Positions 45,896-59,485 are shown, numbered from the stretch's first letter. The stretch is 64,000 bases of DNA from Epiperipatus broadwayi (GCA_028023455.1 JAQFVV010000037.1:620001-684000), one strand, 5' to 3'. Numbers and translations are program-made. The notes: generated from the letters alone by a model not told the origin.

Positions 45896-48390
45896 TTTTT
45901 GTTGTTATTGTATAGTTCACTTTGTATGAATGTTTTGTTTTTTTTTTAAACTATTTTTATTAAATGAAGTATTTCATTTTTTTCTCTATCTACATTCTTC
46001 TTTAAAATGCATTATCTGATTTTTAAGCTCTCCCCAAAAGTCAGTACTCTGGTTGGTTGAACAGAACCTATCTGCATTTTATTCATCAGTATTACAGAAA
46101 ACATTGCTTTTATTGTCTAGTAAAACTTTATAAAAAATAATCCTTAAATGATATTTTGAAGGACACAATTTTTGTGTTTAGCTGAGGGAAAAAAAAAAAC
46201 TCCTTAAAAATGTATATACTTAAATGTTATTTTTATTGTATGTTTTTAAAAATATTTAAAATTTAAGCTTACTTTAAAAATTTTTCAAATTATAAATTGA
46301 TTAATGATAATTTACACTCCATTTCTTGTGTTTTATGTATGTTACACATGACAGTAAATTTCATTCCACTGTGTGTATATTGTCTTAATTTAGGTGTTAG
46401 CCCCTCTGTCTTCTCATTTCATTGACATTTAAAAATACTGAATGAATCTTTAATCATTTTTAAGTTCATTAAAATCTGTCTAGTTTCTGATAGATATTAA
46501 ATTTATTTAAAATTAAAATATTTTTTTTTTTTGAATCAACTTATTTTTTTATTTCAGTCACCTGTAATTAGTTGCTGAATTAAAAAAGAAAAAAACTGCA
46601 TTTATTCTTTTATAGAAACAATCACATACTATAATAATTTTGTTCCGAAATTTTTTTCAAAAATATATATTAATTAAATCTTTGAATGCCTTTTCCATGC
46701 GAATTTCCTTTTCGAAAGGCAAAGATTTGGTGTTGTGCATTTAAGGATTTATATTGATAATTATTTTTGATGCATGGAATCAATATTTAAATTAATGCAC
46801 TAAATTATTATAGTAGAATTGCAGGATTTATATTACATTATCACATAATGACAAATTGAAAATATGTACATTGTAACAATCCCAGAAGTGTAATTTTATT
46901 TACAAATACGTCGTATGTAAGTCAGACGTAAAACCTTTTATTTGCCCATTTAGCAATAACTTGATAGCTAATTCAATATTTTAGAGCAAGGCTTTATTTT
47001 ATACTTTTAAAGTTCAATTTGAACAATATATAGTATGCTAAGTTAATATATAAATCACATGATTTTTTGAATTATAACATCTTGACAAGGTTCATTTTGA
47101 ACGAAAATCGGTTTGATGTATATAAATTTATTATTTAAAATAAAGTTGTCTATAATATTGATTATATTTTTATATTCAATAATAGAAAGTATTTTATGAA
47201 GACAACATAATGGATTTTACTTAATACCATAATGTGATATATATGTGTACATGTAATTAAATGTATACATATATTGGTGTTGATTACCTAAATATATATG
47301 TTATCTTAATGGGTCTTGAAAAATTTGTTCCTCATTTTTGTATTTAATATATTTAACAAACTACAGTTGAAAAATATTTATTCATTAATCAGAAGTAATT
47401 TTGTTATTACTGATAATATTTAACAACTTCATTTACTCTATGATAAGCGTTTATTTGCTTCCAAAGAAAAGAAGTAAAAATTGTTATAAAATTTCATTTA
47501 TTTGAAAAAATACATGCTTTTTTTTTATTACTCATGATTGTACTTTATCAATTACAAAATAGTTGATAAATTATATTCTTTTTTCTTATTTTTTTTTGTA
47601 AATTATCATTAGACAATTATACTGTATTATTATTTTCCTCTCCATTTCCAAATTTGAAATTATACTAACCATTCCAGATTTGCATTTTTAAGTGAGGTTG
47701 TGATCTTCTACATAGAAATAATATTTTTTCATTTATTATTTGCAAACATCAAATATCGATTGTCTCCAGATAAACAATATTTGATAATCTTTAGGACCAT
47801 GGAAAAGTACACGCCCCTTTTTTTGCTTACAATTTATTTATTTCAGTGATCATGCAGCAAAAAGTTTTTTCTACTTTTCATTAGCTTCTTTATGGTTTGT
47901 TTTTTTCTGGAGAAGGGGAGAAATTTACGAGGGATTATTTTACTGCCACTTCAACTGTGTGTATAAACATATTTTAAAAAAAAAATTATATTGGAAAAAA
48001 AAAACTTCCATAATAGCTGTATAATTAGTCCAATAAAGGGAGGCTAAGTATTGATCAGTTTTTGTTATTATATTTATAAATATTTATTGTTTTATTTACA
48101 TATTTATGATTGTGCCCCAGTGCAAAACCTTGATTCTTAGGATCATTCCCAAAGTTGTATATGTGTGGTTTGTTGCGTGTACATGATTTTTTATTTTTTG
48201 TAATATTATAAAAAATTATAATGATATACTTAATTAGACAAAGTGCAATGTAGGATTCTAATATCGTGAAAAATCATGGTATTACATTGTACTTAATAAA
48301 TATTCACCAATTACTGTTTTTCAAATCCAGCATAATTTTTCATGCCATCTGATATCAAAATGAAAGTGTGAATTCACTTCTCATCTGTGT
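45896..48390. other. Gene-free AT-rich stretch
   Basis: No exon, element border or RNA gene was recognised on either strand. It may include additional 3' untranslated sequence of the host gene. Confidence 0.4.
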
Positions 48391-48392
48391 CT

Positions 48393-48610
48393 AAGTTGGT
48401 GGTCGAGAGGTCAGCATGATTGCCTTGCACTAGCAGGCAGTTGCCCGGGTTGCGGGTTCGCGTCCCGGCCGATGCTATGACACTTAAAAAAAAAACCAAC
48501 GGCAAAAATTTAAATCAGCAGAGACATTGATGGAATTCCACTCAGAGTGGCTTAAATTCAAATATACATGGGTAAACCTTGCAATTACACTACTATAGCA
48601 TATTATATAT
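48393..48610 (+). repeat. tRNA-derived SINE, copy 1
   Basis: An A-box-like GGTGGTCGAGAGGTCAGC at about 48,399 and a B-box GGTTCGCGTCC at 48,455-48,465, about 45 nt apart, form a tRNA-like head. It is followed by GGCCGATGCTATGACA, an A-run, and a tail with AATTCCACTCAGAGTGGC. The anticodon and acceptor arms do not close into a functional tRNA. The head ends in the same CCGATGCTATGACA as copy 2 at 51.2 kb. Confidence 0.7.
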
Positions 48611-51197
48611 ATAGAAGAAACAAATACAAAGCTAAACTGGATCCTATATAAAATAGATACTGACTAATTAATAATTTTCAATTTTTTATTTTATACGTCT
48701 ATTTAAGAACTTAGTCATAGATAAAAAACGGATTCGTTTTTTTTTGTTGGTTTGCGATTAAATTTGTGGAATGAAAAATTGTGATGGATTTGAAAAACGT
48801 AAAATATTAACTAGTATTTATTTTACATAGGATCTAGTTTTGCAGTGTATTTATTTCTTCTATATATAATATATTACTGTTATAATATGAAAATAAAACA
48901 AAAAAAAAAACAATTATTGGGATTATAACAAAATTTTTAAAAATTTAATTAACTGTTGAAAAGTAATTTGAAAAATCATATAGTTTTATTGTCCTGACAA
49001 AATGGTTTTTCCTTTCTGGATTTTCAATAAATATATGTTTGTTTTCTTTTAATAGAAGTAATGAATTTTATAAGTGTTATTAACAAGGAAAATAATATTT
49101 ATATAGGAAGAATATAATACATTTATATATTTGTTTACACATTTTATTTCAAAAATACTTTGAATTATTGATATGAAAGGAGTAAAAAATATGAATAAAA
49201 ACATTAGGTTTGACATTTTTTAATGTTAAAACATACTCATAAAAGTAGTCTAGGGAAAATTTTTATTAAAAAAATGGATTTTAAAAAAAGGCATATAGTT
49301 TTATTGCTAAACCACGTAGGATGATTTAAGAACTATATAGATGAAAAAAGTGATAAATAAAGTAATTATTATAGTAGCATATTTATATTTAGTGTTTGGC
49401 AAGTACATTCTTGGAAGAAATATTTCATTCCATACTAGTAGGTTAAACAATTGAACTGATGTTCTTAATTTGAATATTTCATTTATATTATATATATATT
49501 AATAAAAACAGAGCAATTCCAATTATCAAAATACTTGGAAGTAGAAAAATATTAGATCAAAGCTATAAGGCTGATTTTTTTTTTCAGATTCAACTACTTG
49601 GAATAAAATCATTGAAAGACAGAAGTAAATGTACAATAGCCGACAATGTGATATTTCAATGCTATTACGAAAAATTAAAAATCCTATTAGTATTATATAT
49701 GTACTGAAATTTTTTTCTGTCTTGCTAAACTATTTTTGGAAAAGAGATATGATGAAATGAATTATTCTTGAAATTAAACATGTTTGTTAATCTTTAATAG
49801 TTATCTGCATGTGAATGCTTTCAACTGAACTTGCAAACATGCAAATGCCATTTCTACAAAATTTCTTATCTGCTTGTTTTTTCACCATCATAGCATGTTC
49901 ATTAGTGTAATAATGGAATTCACCCAGTTTGTCATTATTTATTTTCAATATTTTTTAACAATATATACTTTTCTAATGAATTAGATATGGCAATTTCTAC
50001 CTCGTCATTTATATTTTGTAATAAAGTTTGTATCTTGAATACCAACTTGTTTGCTTTTTATACAGACCATAATCTTCAATTATGCTATTTCTCAAAAGCA
50101 TCCATAGGAAATAAATGAAAAATACTGATTTTAATTTTTAAAAATATTTAACTCTATATATAATAAAGCTCTTGCCAAGTATTTTAAATTTGCTCAAATC
50201 TCTTGGAATTTTTATTATTGATGAAGTAAATTGGCAATTCTACTACTTAACTTGCATAAGATGTAAACTGATATCATTAACACATTCAAAGTTGGATGAG
50301 TTTTCAATCAATCCTGAATCCATTTTTAATTTCCGCTTTGTATTTTATTATTATTTACTTAAAATGTGAGTTGAATAGAATGACAGTAGGTAGGCTATTG
50401 CCATTTTAAAACCAATTCTTTTCACTATTGTTTATTTAACCTGTAAATTTTAGTCTTATTGCAAGATTCCTCATATGTACAATATATATAACATTTCTAA
50501 GAATTTATCTATAATTTAGCATGGCAATGTAATCATTAATAATGGACATGTTGACCTTTTCCCACTATTCCCTGGTCATTTCACTTATCCAGGATTTGTC
50601 ATATTTAGTTCTTGATTTTGTACATTTAGAGATTATAATAATTTTTTTTTTTTTTTAAATCTAGGAATTTATAGATTTCTATCGAGTTATAAGTAGACCA
50701 TGTGGATTTCTAGCTTAATTCTTGTGTCAATGTGGACAGCTTTTTTATTGGATCTTTTTTTCAACCAACGTATTTTCAATAGTTGAGATATGTTGAACTG
50801 CTGTTATTGCATTAAATTTTCTAAGATTTAGTAGTCTATTTGACCCAAGGTACTGAATTTCTTATAAAAAATGGAAGATTTAGTAGTCTATTTGACCCAA
50901 GGTACTAGTTAAGCTGTTAAAATGTAATTCAAGATTTAAAGGCTAAATTTAAATTATTCTGATCAAGTAATTTTATGTTAAGAATATGATTTACACAAAT
51001 TGTTTGAAATAATGTTATCAGCAATTGAACCAATTCCAGGTTAAACCTTAGCCTTTGGAAATTGGTTAGATTAATAATTTCACATTTAAAAAATATTTCA
51101 ATATAGACAAATAGAAATATATTCTATATCTGTGAACAATAATTTGATGCCAATCTTATTCATGAAAATAATAAATATTTAGTGATTAAAAAAGTCA
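48611..51197. other. Gene-free AT-rich stretch with a 32-bp duplication
   Basis: A tandem duplication lies at 50,823-50,854 and 50,875-50,906 (AGTAGTCTATTTGACCCAAG inside). A 65-residue frame at 50,172-50,369 has no recognisable content. Confidence 0.4.
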
Positions 51198-51300
51198 AGC
51201 GTTGTTAGCCAAGAGGTTAGCGCAGCCTCCTTGCAAGCAAGCAGTTGCAGACGGTTGTTGCGAGTTCGCCTCCCAGCCGATGCTATGACATATGGAAAAA
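51198..51300 (+). repeat. tRNA-derived SINE, copy 2
   Basis: An A-box-like GTTAGCCAAGAGGTTAGCGC at about 51,203, a CTTGCAAGCAAG anticodon-arm-like segment and a B-box GAGTTCGCCTCC at 51,262-51,273, then CCGATGCTATGACA as in copy 1. The A-tail is short (GGAAAAAATA). Diverged from copy 1. Confidence 0.7.
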
Positions 51301-53086
51301 ATATATGGTAATGCATTTGCTACGATAATTCCATAAGTAAATTACCCAGTATTAAATAAAAGTAATAAATTCAACAGTCATCAATTAACCTTGTGACCGG
51401 ATTTTAAAGAGATGCATTTTAAACAAGCAACTTATCTTGCTGCTGCCAAACTTAGGGCAAAATATATCACATAATAAAAAAATAATGCTAGATAATGATA
51501 CATGCTAATTATTATCAATGCTCTGGTCATATAGTTAGTACCATTAGTGTACTGGTTAACTATAAAATTTCTAATAAAAAAAATGCAGTGAATGGACTTT
51601 AAAGATGATACCATACTGCCATCCAAAGAACAAATAATAACCCCCCCCCCCCCAATACCATATAATTTTGATTTAAAACAATTTTATAAATAGAAAAGCT
51701 GCAAGTGAACATCAAGATCTTTGGATTTTAAATTAAGATTAATTGCATTTTCTTAATTTGAAACCTAGCATATTGCGATTTTATATATATTGTGATATTT
51801 CCTTGTACGGAATATCACTTGCATCGTATGTGAAAAAATTACTTTCAGCATTAACAGTTTTGTTTTAATTACCATTATTATTTTGTTCAAAGTAATATAA
51901 TTTATGTAGTTCATTTTCATATATGCACAAGCTTGTACCAATATAAACTGTTTTAAAATGTGTGTCATTTCCATTTCAGTTTTGAAATTTGGATATGATA
52001 GTATGGTTTTATCTAAAACTAATATAAATAGAATCTAATTCTCCATCACACATAAAACATAATATCAAAGATTAGTTTTCTATTATCATCATTAGTTTTT
52101 GGAAAAATATGTCTCATTTATAAATCCCATAATAATAATATTGTCCATTCTGCTATCCAGTATTCTTCGGAATTTGCAGCTTCATAGAATAAAAAAAATC
52201 ATTCACATTTCACTCATAAACATTCATTAGAATATTCGTGTTATATTAATTATAAAAATAAGTTTATGTAATTAATTATTATATTATTTTAAAGTTACTA
52301 TTTAATAAATGTACCTAACCTACTTTTTAAGAGTTTAATAATATTTAATTTTATGTTAAATAAATAAAATAAATTTATATTACATATTCCATCGTTGGTT
52401 TTTCCTACCATAAAAGTTCTAACAAATATCCTCTGTATAAAGTCAATAGAACACTATTTCCTGTTCCGTTGAATCACGTGTTGCTTGAAAGTTCATAATA
52501 AAATAATAACGTTCTTTTTTAAAAATAAAAATAATAAGTTCCAATAAGAAAACAAATAAAATTAAAATAGTTTATAAGTTCTTTGGATCCAATTCTTCAT
52601 CAATTATTATTTGAAAGTTATTATTTCAACTTAGTTTATAATTGATAAAATTGTCATTTAATTTATTTTTCAATTAACTTGGCTCGGCTTGGGTTATTTA
52701 ACTTAATTTGGATATCCATGTATTATTTCGCATTTGTAAATATCATATTCCGGTAAGAATTAATTTTTTTCATCTATAACGTCCAGCGTTTAAATTACTT
52801 TGATATAGCAATTTTATTATATTGCGTTTTTAAATAATCATATTTATAGTCTATTTGCCTTTTTTAAAACGTCAATATTTAGTCTTTTAGCATAAAGACT
52901 TAACAAGGCAAGTATTTATTTAAAATACTACTGTATCTTATATCTTTCCTTAAGATACATCTTTTACTTCTATAATTTGTCAAAATACTTTCTTTTACAG
53001 AAATATTTATATTTCTTTAAAATATCTATTAGTAATAGACAATAGTAATTTAACTTTTGAAAACTATTTATAGTCCAAAATACTAC
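51301..53086. other. Gene-free AT-rich stretch
   Basis: If the exon at 53,087-53,182 is real, this would be its first intron. No downstream minus-strand exon was recognised. Confidence 0.3.
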
Positions 53087-53182
53087 TTTCCTCCATCTTG
53101 TAGTTTTATGTTCTAATCTAGCGTCTGTTACTTTTCCAGCATAAAGTTTCTGATAAATTTCTCCGATACGTGATGTTTCCAT
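53087..53182 (-). CDS. Possible first coding exon of an unknown minus-strand gene
   Basis: The ATG at 53,182 opens 32 codons (METSRIGEIYQKLYAGKV, then TDARLEHKTTRWRK) before a GT donor (GGAAA|GTAGTA); reading on past it gives low-complexity sequence. The balanced amino acids and several CpG dinucleotides, continued in the ~100 bp upstream, contrast with the surrounding DNA and suggest a promoter-proximal exon. The family is not recognised. No partner exon was found, so it may equally be a chance frame or a transposon remnant. Confidence 0.33.
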
Positions 53183-56100
53183 TGATTATTTGTACGTAAA
53201 TTGAGTTTCGATATTGAGAAGACGATAGGGAAAATTAAGTTTCTACTGCATATACATTACTTTAAAATATTATAAATTATTCAATAACACTCTTATGATT
53301 TTACAACTGATTTTAAGAGCGTTTATAAATTTACTCAGCTATTTTTAATAGCACAAACGACTTAGAAGTTTTATTGTAGAGAGACCCCCTCAACAATTGA
53401 ATCCAGCTTATATACTGCCAGAAACTCCTTATCTGATTGGTACGATTAAACAATCAATTTTTGCTTATTTACATATTTATCAATTCACTATTAAAAATAA
53501 AATAATGACTTATTTAATATTTGATATTTTATCAAATTCTTTCAAAACAATATTTATCGTTTATTTAAATCTATTAAACATTCTTTTGAGATATTATTTC
53601 TCACTTGATTTAAATCTTAACTTTTATAAGATCATTTTAAAATAAACTAAATCTTTTTAAATACGTTATATTTTTAAGACAATATTTTTACAATCAAATC
53701 TATCAGCCTACACTTAATTTCTTTATCACATCTTGTGTTAGTTTAAAATATTTTAATTCACAGCATTCTCTTTATTATTGAACTTTATATACACACCAAT
53801 AATACACCCCACCCACACACCACACACAACAATTATTAATAAAACCACAACCAACAACACCCACTTTTAAAAATCAAATTAAAAAATTCCCAAAAAAAAA
53901 ACTAAAGGCCCATAAAAAGGGCCAATATAAATGATAGTAAATACTATTGGAATGTAGTGCTAAAAAAGACCCTTGAATCAGTTAACAAAAAAATATAACT
54001 TAATAATTATTGGAAGCCTGACTACTAAAAAATTCTATTATTTAGCACATGTAATGAAAGTCGGTGATATTGGAGGGAATGTTGAGATCTTATTAGATTG
54101 AAGGCAAAAGGTTGTTCATTTATGGTTACATTAGATGAAATATTAGGGGCGAGAGTTGAACCTTGCAGGAACAAATCATGGGAAGTAGGAAATACTTTTA
54201 TAGGATCCAAATCGGTATTGATTCATTGAAACATTTACAACAATATTTACACCTGTTTCTTAAATAGTCTTTGACATTGTATTTGCATTTTTGATAACCA
54301 CTTCTAGGTTTAGACTACTTTTCAAATAAAATTGGAAATCAAATTTTTACAAATATTCAGGATTCAAAAAGTCTTTTAATAGAATTTTAATTATTAGAAG
54401 GCTTTATTTTTGAGTCATAAATTATGTTAAGAGCATCTCATTTACTTACCTCCACTAATCATATAAAGAGGATAAAGAATGACAATATTCATGGTTGGTT
54501 TTATAGTTGTTACCAGATGTGAATTGCAAATGTGGAGGAAATTAAAGAATTATTGTCCTGGGATGAAAAGGATTGGTGGGTGCCCAACATCCTTATTAAG
54601 GCTGATTTCATTTTTAAAAGATAACTTACCTGTTACATTTCCCTTATGTGAAATTAGCAGCAACTAATGACTATAATACTAATATTTTCACATTAATGTA
54701 CACTTAAGGTTATTCTTTACATATTTATCATAAATTGATATGTTTTTACTATTTTTATGAATTTTCATATAATTTGCATAAGTGTCAAGATTGAATAAGG
54801 GGAAAAAAAACATAATGAGGAAGAGCTGAAACAGCCAAAAAGTTATTTATAAAAATTAGATGATGATACATAGACTTTAGTAAATCAACAGTAATTGGTG
54901 TATTAACAGAAATAGATTAGAAAGGCTAACTTCATTTTTAAATGGAATGCTATGTCCCATCTATCATGAGATGTGCATGGGATATGGTATATATCTTTCG
55001 TCATTTTCTTTCCATTTATCAACTGCGATATAGTTTTTTCTCCAATTTTATTCATCACATATATATATATCCATTAAAAAAATATTGATATTTATTAATA
55101 TTGAAATGTAAGTAACTACCTCCCACCGAGTTATATGAAATTAAAAACAATGAAATAGAAAATAATATTGTAAAAGTGTTTTTAAATGGATTTTGTTCTC
55201 ACTGAAATGATATATATATAAGTAACAAATTTGATTCGAGGTGGAAACTCTATTGGTAATAATTTTATTATTTCCAAACTGTTGTATTTTAACTGTGATA
55301 ATATTATCAGGTTAATACTAACTGTAATGGAAATGATAGTAATCAACATGTGATATTTCAGTGGAATCTTTGTTAAGCAGATTCACTTTTCCTCTTTTTG
55401 GCTCAGAGATTGCATTTTTCTTATTCTGCTACATCAGTGCTTTTTCTGGTCATTTCTAGATCTTGATTCTATCTCCATTCAAATAGAATAGCAATTATTA
55501 AAGGGATTGATAGATTTTCGGCAGTGCTCCATATGCAATCCCTTTTGCCATATTTATTTCATCCTTTTTAACAGGATTTACTGCTCAAAACCACACTGCA
55601 TGCTGATTAATTTTTTAAAAATTCAACAAAAAATTAGTGGATATTTATGAATATTAAAAAATCATAAAGATAAACTTGACAAATAACCATATCAAAAATA
55701 ATTAAAATTCTGAAAACAATATTAGTTCATTTATGTTAATTCCCTATTATAAACAGAAAAAAATAATTTCATAAATTCCCATAAAGGTAATGTGTAATGA
55801 TTACATATTGTTTAAATTTTGTGTTTTAGTGCGATAGACATCTGAAGAGAGAAAAAATCCTTGGAACAAAGTTCAACTATTATTTTGATATAACTTATTA
55901 GTATATAATATAGTAATTTATAAAAAAAACTTATTTTGATACTGATGTGTCATGTGACCTGAGTTACAAATCATTCTATTTTTATTTATTTCCAATCATC
56001 TTTTTATAATCAATCTTCATCTGACAAGTATATTTTTCTAATGCTGCTTAAGTTGCAAACTATCCTAGTTCCAAAGATTAATTTCTTAACGAAAAATCAG

Positions 56101-56989
56101 TTTAACTGTTGCTTAAACAGCAGTAATTTCACAATTTTCAACTATTTAAATACTTTCATACATTTAAGTATGAAGCTAAACAAATATGTAAACATTCTTT
56201 ATCAGATGATGCAAGAATTTATCTCAATAGAATCCAGTAAGTACAATTGTCAGCCATTGTATTTACAACCATCTTGACATTTATACTTAAAATTACATTA
56301 AAAAATCTATTTAACTTTCTAGTTGTGACAAAAATCAATATTGAAGAGACTTTGGATCAAAAAGAATAAAAAAATCTAACAAAATGTTTACTATCTACAC
56401 AAAATATTGCCAAATAACCACAATTGATTTCATAGAAAAATTAGATATGGCTACTGAATGAATTATTAGCCTATAAATGTGTCCATGTAGTAACTCATAA
56501 AAATAATTCATGGTATGCCAGTTGCTTCAATTTCTGAATGAAAAAAAGTCTGATGAAGGATTATTCGAGCTATAGATAGTAACAATCTTTGTTATTGTTG
56601 CTTTAGGATTTATTTTTATTCATAATAGTACTAGATACTTGATTTTAATAACCTTCAACAAATTCTTTTATTTAAAAACTTTTTAAAACTGATTATGTGT
56701 AGTCAAAACATTTTATATTAAAAAGAAGTTAATTTTTAGAAGAGTATACAGATTTTAACTAAGAACATTTGATAGCAATAATTCAAGTACCTGCACTGTA
56801 TTATACTATAGATTGTTAATTTTACTGAAATTGGGTTTTTTTTTTATAAAAAAAAAGAATGCATATTTATAAAAGCTGCACTCTGGTGAATTTTTTTGGC
56901 CAATGGATCAGAAATGCATCTGATTCAAGAATTCAGTTTATACAACTTTTATTCTTGTCTGACCCATATTGATGAATGCACTAAAATGG
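53183..56989. other. Mostly gene-free stretch
   Basis: It holds a G-free C/A-rich tract (53,781-53,906) and a short coding-like frame at 54,523-54,624. Other frames (53,397-53,645, 54,025-54,210, 56,041-56,277) have no supportable function. Confidence 0.4.
54523..54624 (+). pseudogene. Short coding-like segment, unassigned
   Basis: The frame reads NVEEIKELLSWDEKDWWVPN and then ILIKADFIFKR before a TAA. Three Trp in a short span and a globular-looking composition are unusual in this AT-rich DNA. No family is recognised, and there is no clear splice site. It may be a relic of an old element. Confidence 0.2.
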
Positions 56990-57120
56990 ATTTATGGGGT
57001 AAATTGTAAATGATCTAGAAAGAGACTACCGGAGATGGATAAGGAAGTTTCCTGGTGTGATGTGGAGAAGGGTGGCTAGAGATGAAATCTTGCTGTGAAT
57101 CAATAATGATCATGAATAAA
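56990..57120 (+). pseudogene. RTE-type LINE 3' fragment
   Basis: CTAGAAAGAGACTACCGGAG, GATGGATAAGGAAG, GTGATGTGGAGAAGGGTGGC and CTTGCTGTGAATCAATAATG match in order the KRPRKRP-RWMDEI-W end of the RTE copies at 40.4 and 59.4 kb. It is a 3' end of about 130 bp only. Confidence 0.6.
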
Positions 57121-57499
57121 AAAGACTAGCAGAATTAGAAAAACGTTTGAAATACTTTAAAAGCAACAAATTTATAAAATATTAATCCGCATAACGAGAG
57201 AATTTAAATTCTAATGAAAGAATTTATACATTTGAAGAGAATCCACAATTACTGATTTGGAGTACATCCCACAAATTATTAATCCCACAAGCAATGGTTT
57301 ACACAATTCTTTATAATTTAATAAAGAAAATCTCAAATATTACACAACTTAAATGAATTGAAGATGTATCTAATCTTCAAAATCCTATTACTAAAATGGT
57401 TCACAAGATAACCCATGAAATAATTGAATGTTCCACAAAGTGATTACTTTAAAATCTGAAGAGATGTTGAAATTGTTAATTAAAAATTAATGCTATATA

Positions 57500-57635
57500 C
57501 CCAAATCACCCTTTATTTTGCTGTAATATATAAATAAAATTTATCCAAACCACTTTGAACATATGCACACACCTATGTTTCGACTGTCGCGCAGTCTTCA
57601 AAGCTATGATATAATAAAGTAAAATAAAATATATA
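57500..57635 (-). repeat. Left arm of an inverted repeat around the RTE copy
   Basis: Read on the minus strand it contains GAAGACTGCGCGACAGTC followed by GAAAC, and AAAGTGGTTTGGATAAATTT. This matches the right arm at 60,147-60,285 in the same order, with gaps. A GACTG/CAGTC hairpin directly precedes GAAAC. Confidence 0.65.
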
Positions 57636-58104
57636 ACTATAAATACCTAAAAATGTAAACTGTAAAAAATTAAAAACAAATATAAAAATAAAACAATCGA
57701 ACACAAAATAATCCAGTTAATACAAAATATACAATATAAATAGAAAATATACATATATATTCAAGAACTATTAATCTAAATATATTTTTATTATTATTAA
57801 CAATCTAATTATTTCTACTCTTTACTTATTGTTAAAAATATTTTATATTTATTATTATTTAATATCTAAAACCTATCTTTGAACTTACCCAGTTCACTTG
57901 AATCTTAAAAATTTTTTTTCTTCAAAAAATTATACCCTAGCTCTCTATTACACATTATTTAAACTAAATATATATATTGCAACTTTATTTTATACACTTT
58001 AACTTTTATTATATAATTCTCAAATTTATAGTATGCTGCTTTATATGTAAATATGCTGTTTTTTCCCAATATGTAATATCTATAAATATGCAATTAAATG
58101 TATA

Positions 58105-59485
58105 AAGAAAGGAAAGGCTCCAGGAAATTATGGAATTATAATTGATATATTAAAAGAAGCAGGTGAAGAATTAGAAACAATTTTAGCAAAGTTATATACC
58201 AAATGTCTAAATGATAAAGATGTACCGGAATATTGCAGTAATAATATTAATATTTAAAAAAGGTGATAAAGAAGATATTAGAAATTACAGACCTATCAGC
58301 CTTTTATCAGTTTTATATAAAATTTTTACCAAGATAATTACAACTCGTCTACAGAGAACTTTAGATTTCCACCAACCAAGAGAACAAGCTGGATTTAAAT
58401 GGTTTTAGTACAATAGATCATATCCAGGTATTGAGAGAAGTCATAGAAAGGACAAATGAATACGAGTTGTCATTATGTTTTGGATTTGTAGATTATGAAA
58501 AGGCATTCGATTCTATACACATTTCTTCAGTGATTAAAGCATTGGATCATCAAGGTATAGATCCAGGACATTGTCATATTTTAAAGAATATTTATAAAAA
58601 TGCAACAGCAACAATTAGATTACTGGAAAAATCAACATTGAGAAAGGTGTAAGACAAGGTGACTCCATATCCAAAACTTTTTACAGCAGTGCTGCAAGAA
58701 GTATTTTGTGTATTAAAATGGGAAACTAAAGGAATGAAAGTAAATGGAGAGTATTTAAGTCATTTAGATTTTGCTGATGTAGTTGTTTTTGCAAATAATG
58801 CTTCAGTGCTGCAGGAAATGTTGCAGGAGTTAGCAGATGAAAGTAGGACTAAAGATAAATGTTAAAAAGACTAAAGTAATGTTTAATTGATTTGCTCAAA
58901 ATATGAAAATAAAGATTGATTATGAAGAATTAGAAATTAACAGTTACAAATACCTTGGTCAGATTATTAATACAGATGGAAACAATGGAGGAAATTAAAC
59001 TTGGAGTGCTTTTGGTAGAAATAACTTGATACTAAAAGGAAATATGCCTGTGTTTGAAAAGAATGGTTTTTAACAAATGTGTTTTACCAGTTCTTACTTA
59101 TGGATCTGAGACTTGGACACTTAATAGAAGAGCAATACAGACTTCAGACCATTCAAAGGAGTATGGAGAGATGTATGTTGGGAGTAACAAGAGATTGAAA
59201 ACGCAATGTATGGGTAAGACAACAAACAGGTGTTACTGACCTTATTGAAAAGATTGAAATGGAGTTGGACTGGACATATTGCTAGAAGAAATGATAATAG
59301 ATGGACAATTGAAATTTTAAACTGGATTCCAAGAGATTGTAAACGACCCAGAAAGAGACCACATGTGAGATGGATGGATGAAATAAAATGTGCAGGGGTG
59401 TTGTGGAAAAGAGAAGCTAAAGATCGGAGATGGATTAAACTTGGAGAGACCATCCTGCAATGGATTGATAATGGTCGATAATGAC
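58105..59485 (+). pseudogene. RTE-type LINE reverse transcriptase, 5'-truncated and frameshifted
   Basis: The conserved RT blocks appear in order across several frames: KKGKAPGNYG at the start, [41 protein letters not shown], a GVRQGD block, LSHLDFADVVVFANN, SYKYLGQIINTDG, VLPVLTYGSETWTL, a TGVTDLIEK block, LDWTGHIARRNDNRW, CKRPRKRPHVRWMDEI, and a final W-rich segment. This order and C-terminus are those of the insect-type RTE 'endonuclease-reverse transcriptase' proteins. The endonuclease domain is missing (5' truncation). At least five frameshifts are present, and the catalytic FADD block reads FADV, losing the second Asp. It cannot be active. It lies between inverted repeats at 57.5 and 60.2 kb. 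Confidence 0.88.

Noticed and set aside
48399-48475. Functional tRNA gene
   Set aside because: The A and B boxes are present but the acceptor and anticodon arms do not close, and a second diverged copy with the same 3' extension exists, so it is a SINE head.
51203-51285. Functional tRNA gene
   Set aside because: Same reasons as the 48.4 kb copy; the tail is a SINE body, not tRNA flank.
51432-51974. Minus-strand frames as downstream exons of the 53.1 kb candidate gene
   Set aside because: Composition is low-complexity Ile/Tyr/Phe-rich AT translation and no matching acceptor with correct phase was found.
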